Of a DNA stretch of 5,888 nucleotides, positions 5,057 through 5,888 are shown piece by piece (positions within the stretch are counted from its first letter, which is position 1; each line of letters begins with the position of its first letter). Position numbers and translations under genes: made by a program. This DNA is from Clostridiaceae bacterium (lineage in GTDB: Bacteria > Bacillota > Clostridia > UMGS1883 > JAAYMJ01). The notes beneath the pieces were generated by a model. That model ran no database searches, was not told the DNA's origin, and saw nothing but the letters and a program-made list of their open reading frames with translations. The stretch spans positions 1 to 5,888 of the forward strand of contig JAAYMJ010000295.1 of the NCBI GenBank assembly GCA_012521455.1. The letters are read 5' to 3'.

Positions 5057-5888
5057 ATGAGAATTCACAACAATGTCATATCCTACATGGTAAAGCTGTC
5101 CATTGGGTTTTTGATAGTTTTGTTTACCCCATTTCAAATCCCTGCGATAATTTATTTGCAAAGCGTCATCGGGGCATACACCGCAAATATTGGCCTTGTG
5201 TTCGGGTACTTTGGCGCAATGTCAATATTTTTTACTGCGTATATATTTTCAAATGAAATCTTTTCCCTTTTGTATATGGCCTTAATCGCGTTGCCGCCTA
5301 TATTTATGGGCCATTTGATAAAAAAGGGGAAAAGCCCATACAGCGCGATAATCATTCCCACGTTTTTATACGGGTTTTGCGAGGTTTTAACCTATTACTA
5401 TTTTGCCTCACAAAGGGGCAAAACCGTGGCAGGCTATATTTTGGGCATATTTAACGATACCTTAAAAAAGTTTGAGGCATATGCTTTAAATCCTTCGGTT
5501 TTAAATTACAACAATGCCATAACCTTTATAATTTCAAAACTCCTTGTGGGCTTTATTTTGATTTTTTCATTGTGTTTTATTGTGACCACCTACTACATAG
5601 TGGCTAAAAAAACATACCTTCTTCAGGGGGGTAAAATCAAATACCTGCCTTTTACTAAGTTTAAGCTTGATAAATCCTTTACGGTTTTTTATATAATATT
5701 ATTAGGGGCAACCTACTTTTTATCAGACTCCTATATTGGCACGATACTTTTGAATATGAGCGTTTTTGTTAGCTTTATATTTGTGATTGAAGGCTTGTCG
5801 GTTATAATGCATTACTTCAGGTTTTTATCCAAAACCCTGCATAAGGCTATCGCGGTTTTATTGATTGCGTTAAGCATTGTATTTGTAA
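5057..5888 (+). CDS. DUF2232 (YybS-like) multi-pass membrane protein (3' end outside window)
   Basis: 277 codons from ATG 5057 are open to the window end. AAGGAG (5044-5049) lies 7 bases before the start and overlaps the stop of the MazG-like gene. The protein is polytopic. Hydrophobic segments lie around residues 14-38, 43-65, 66-86, 95-118, 154-182, 207-225, 226-250 and 263-277. The DUF2232 landmarks are the LPFTKFKLDKSFTVFY region (197-212), which matches the family's aromatic/basic stretch before a membrane segment, and FVIEGLSVIMHYFRFL (242-257), equivalent to its IQGLAV-like helix. In Bacillus and many Clostridia yybS lies directly upstream of gdpP (c-di-AMP phosphodiesterase) and rplI, so these are expected just past the right edge. 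The molecular function of YybS is unknown. Confidence 0.8.
   Translation, partial: MRIHNNVISYMVKLSIGFLIVLFTPFQIPAIIYLQSVIGAYTANIGLVFGYFGAMSIFFTAYIFSNEIFSLLYMALIALPPIFMGHLIKKGKSPYSAIIIPTFLYGFCEVLTYYYFASQRGKTVAGYILGIFNDTLKKFEAYALNPSVLNYNNAITFIISKLLVGFILIFSLCFIVTTYYIVAKKTYLLQGGKIKYLPFTKFKLDKSFTVFYIILLGATYFLSDSYIGTILLNMSVFVSFIFVIEGLSVIMHYFRFLSKTLHKAIAVLLIALSIVFV

Overview
The window looks like chromosomal DNA from an anaerobic, low-GC Firmicute (Clostridia-type). It carries [FeFe]-hydrogenase maturation genes, strong GGAGG-type ribosome sites, TTGACA/TATAAT promoters, AT-rich spacers and several clostridial or bacillar housekeeping families (DUF2508/YaaL, YaaO-like decarboxylase, YybS/DUF2232). 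I see no IS element, CRISPR array, tRNA or rRNA, and the genes look ordinary and vertically inherited.

Layout, left to right. Positions 1-1416 (minus strand) hold a TM1266-type hydrogenase regulator followed by hydG, whose last ~90 codons are cut off by the window edge. They are preceded by a ~190-nt 5' leader (about 1608-1417) with its own near-consensus promoter. The leader can fold either as an intrinsic terminator or as a competing three-way junction, so it is a candidate riboswitch or attenuator. Positions 1644-3392 (minus) hold a PLP-dependent Orn/Lys/Arg-type decarboxylase and a half-size EamA transporter, tightly coupled. Positions 3393-3717 have no gene: they contain the decarboxylase promoter and a cluster of GC-rich hairpins that the neighbouring genes do not explain. 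Positions 3718-3966 (minus) hold a small DUF2508 (YaaL-like) protein with its own terminator. Positions 4168-4608 (minus) hold mscL, a mechanosensitive channel with a C-terminal zinc ribbon, also with its own terminator. From 4609 to 4746 two promoters diverge. Positions 4747-5888 (plus) hold a small MazG-like protein and a DUF2232/YybS membrane protein that runs off the window.

How the genes fit together. HydG makes the Fe(CO)2(CN) precursor of the H-cluster, and the TM1266 protein is the usual small companion of the hyd genes. The decarboxylase and the transporter probably form one transcription unit, perhaps in amine or amino-acid metabolism. The plus-strand pair probably leads into gdpP/rplI, as yybS does in many Firmicutes. 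The most interesting item is the hyd leader RNA. The second is the hairpin-rich spacer at 3488-3695.
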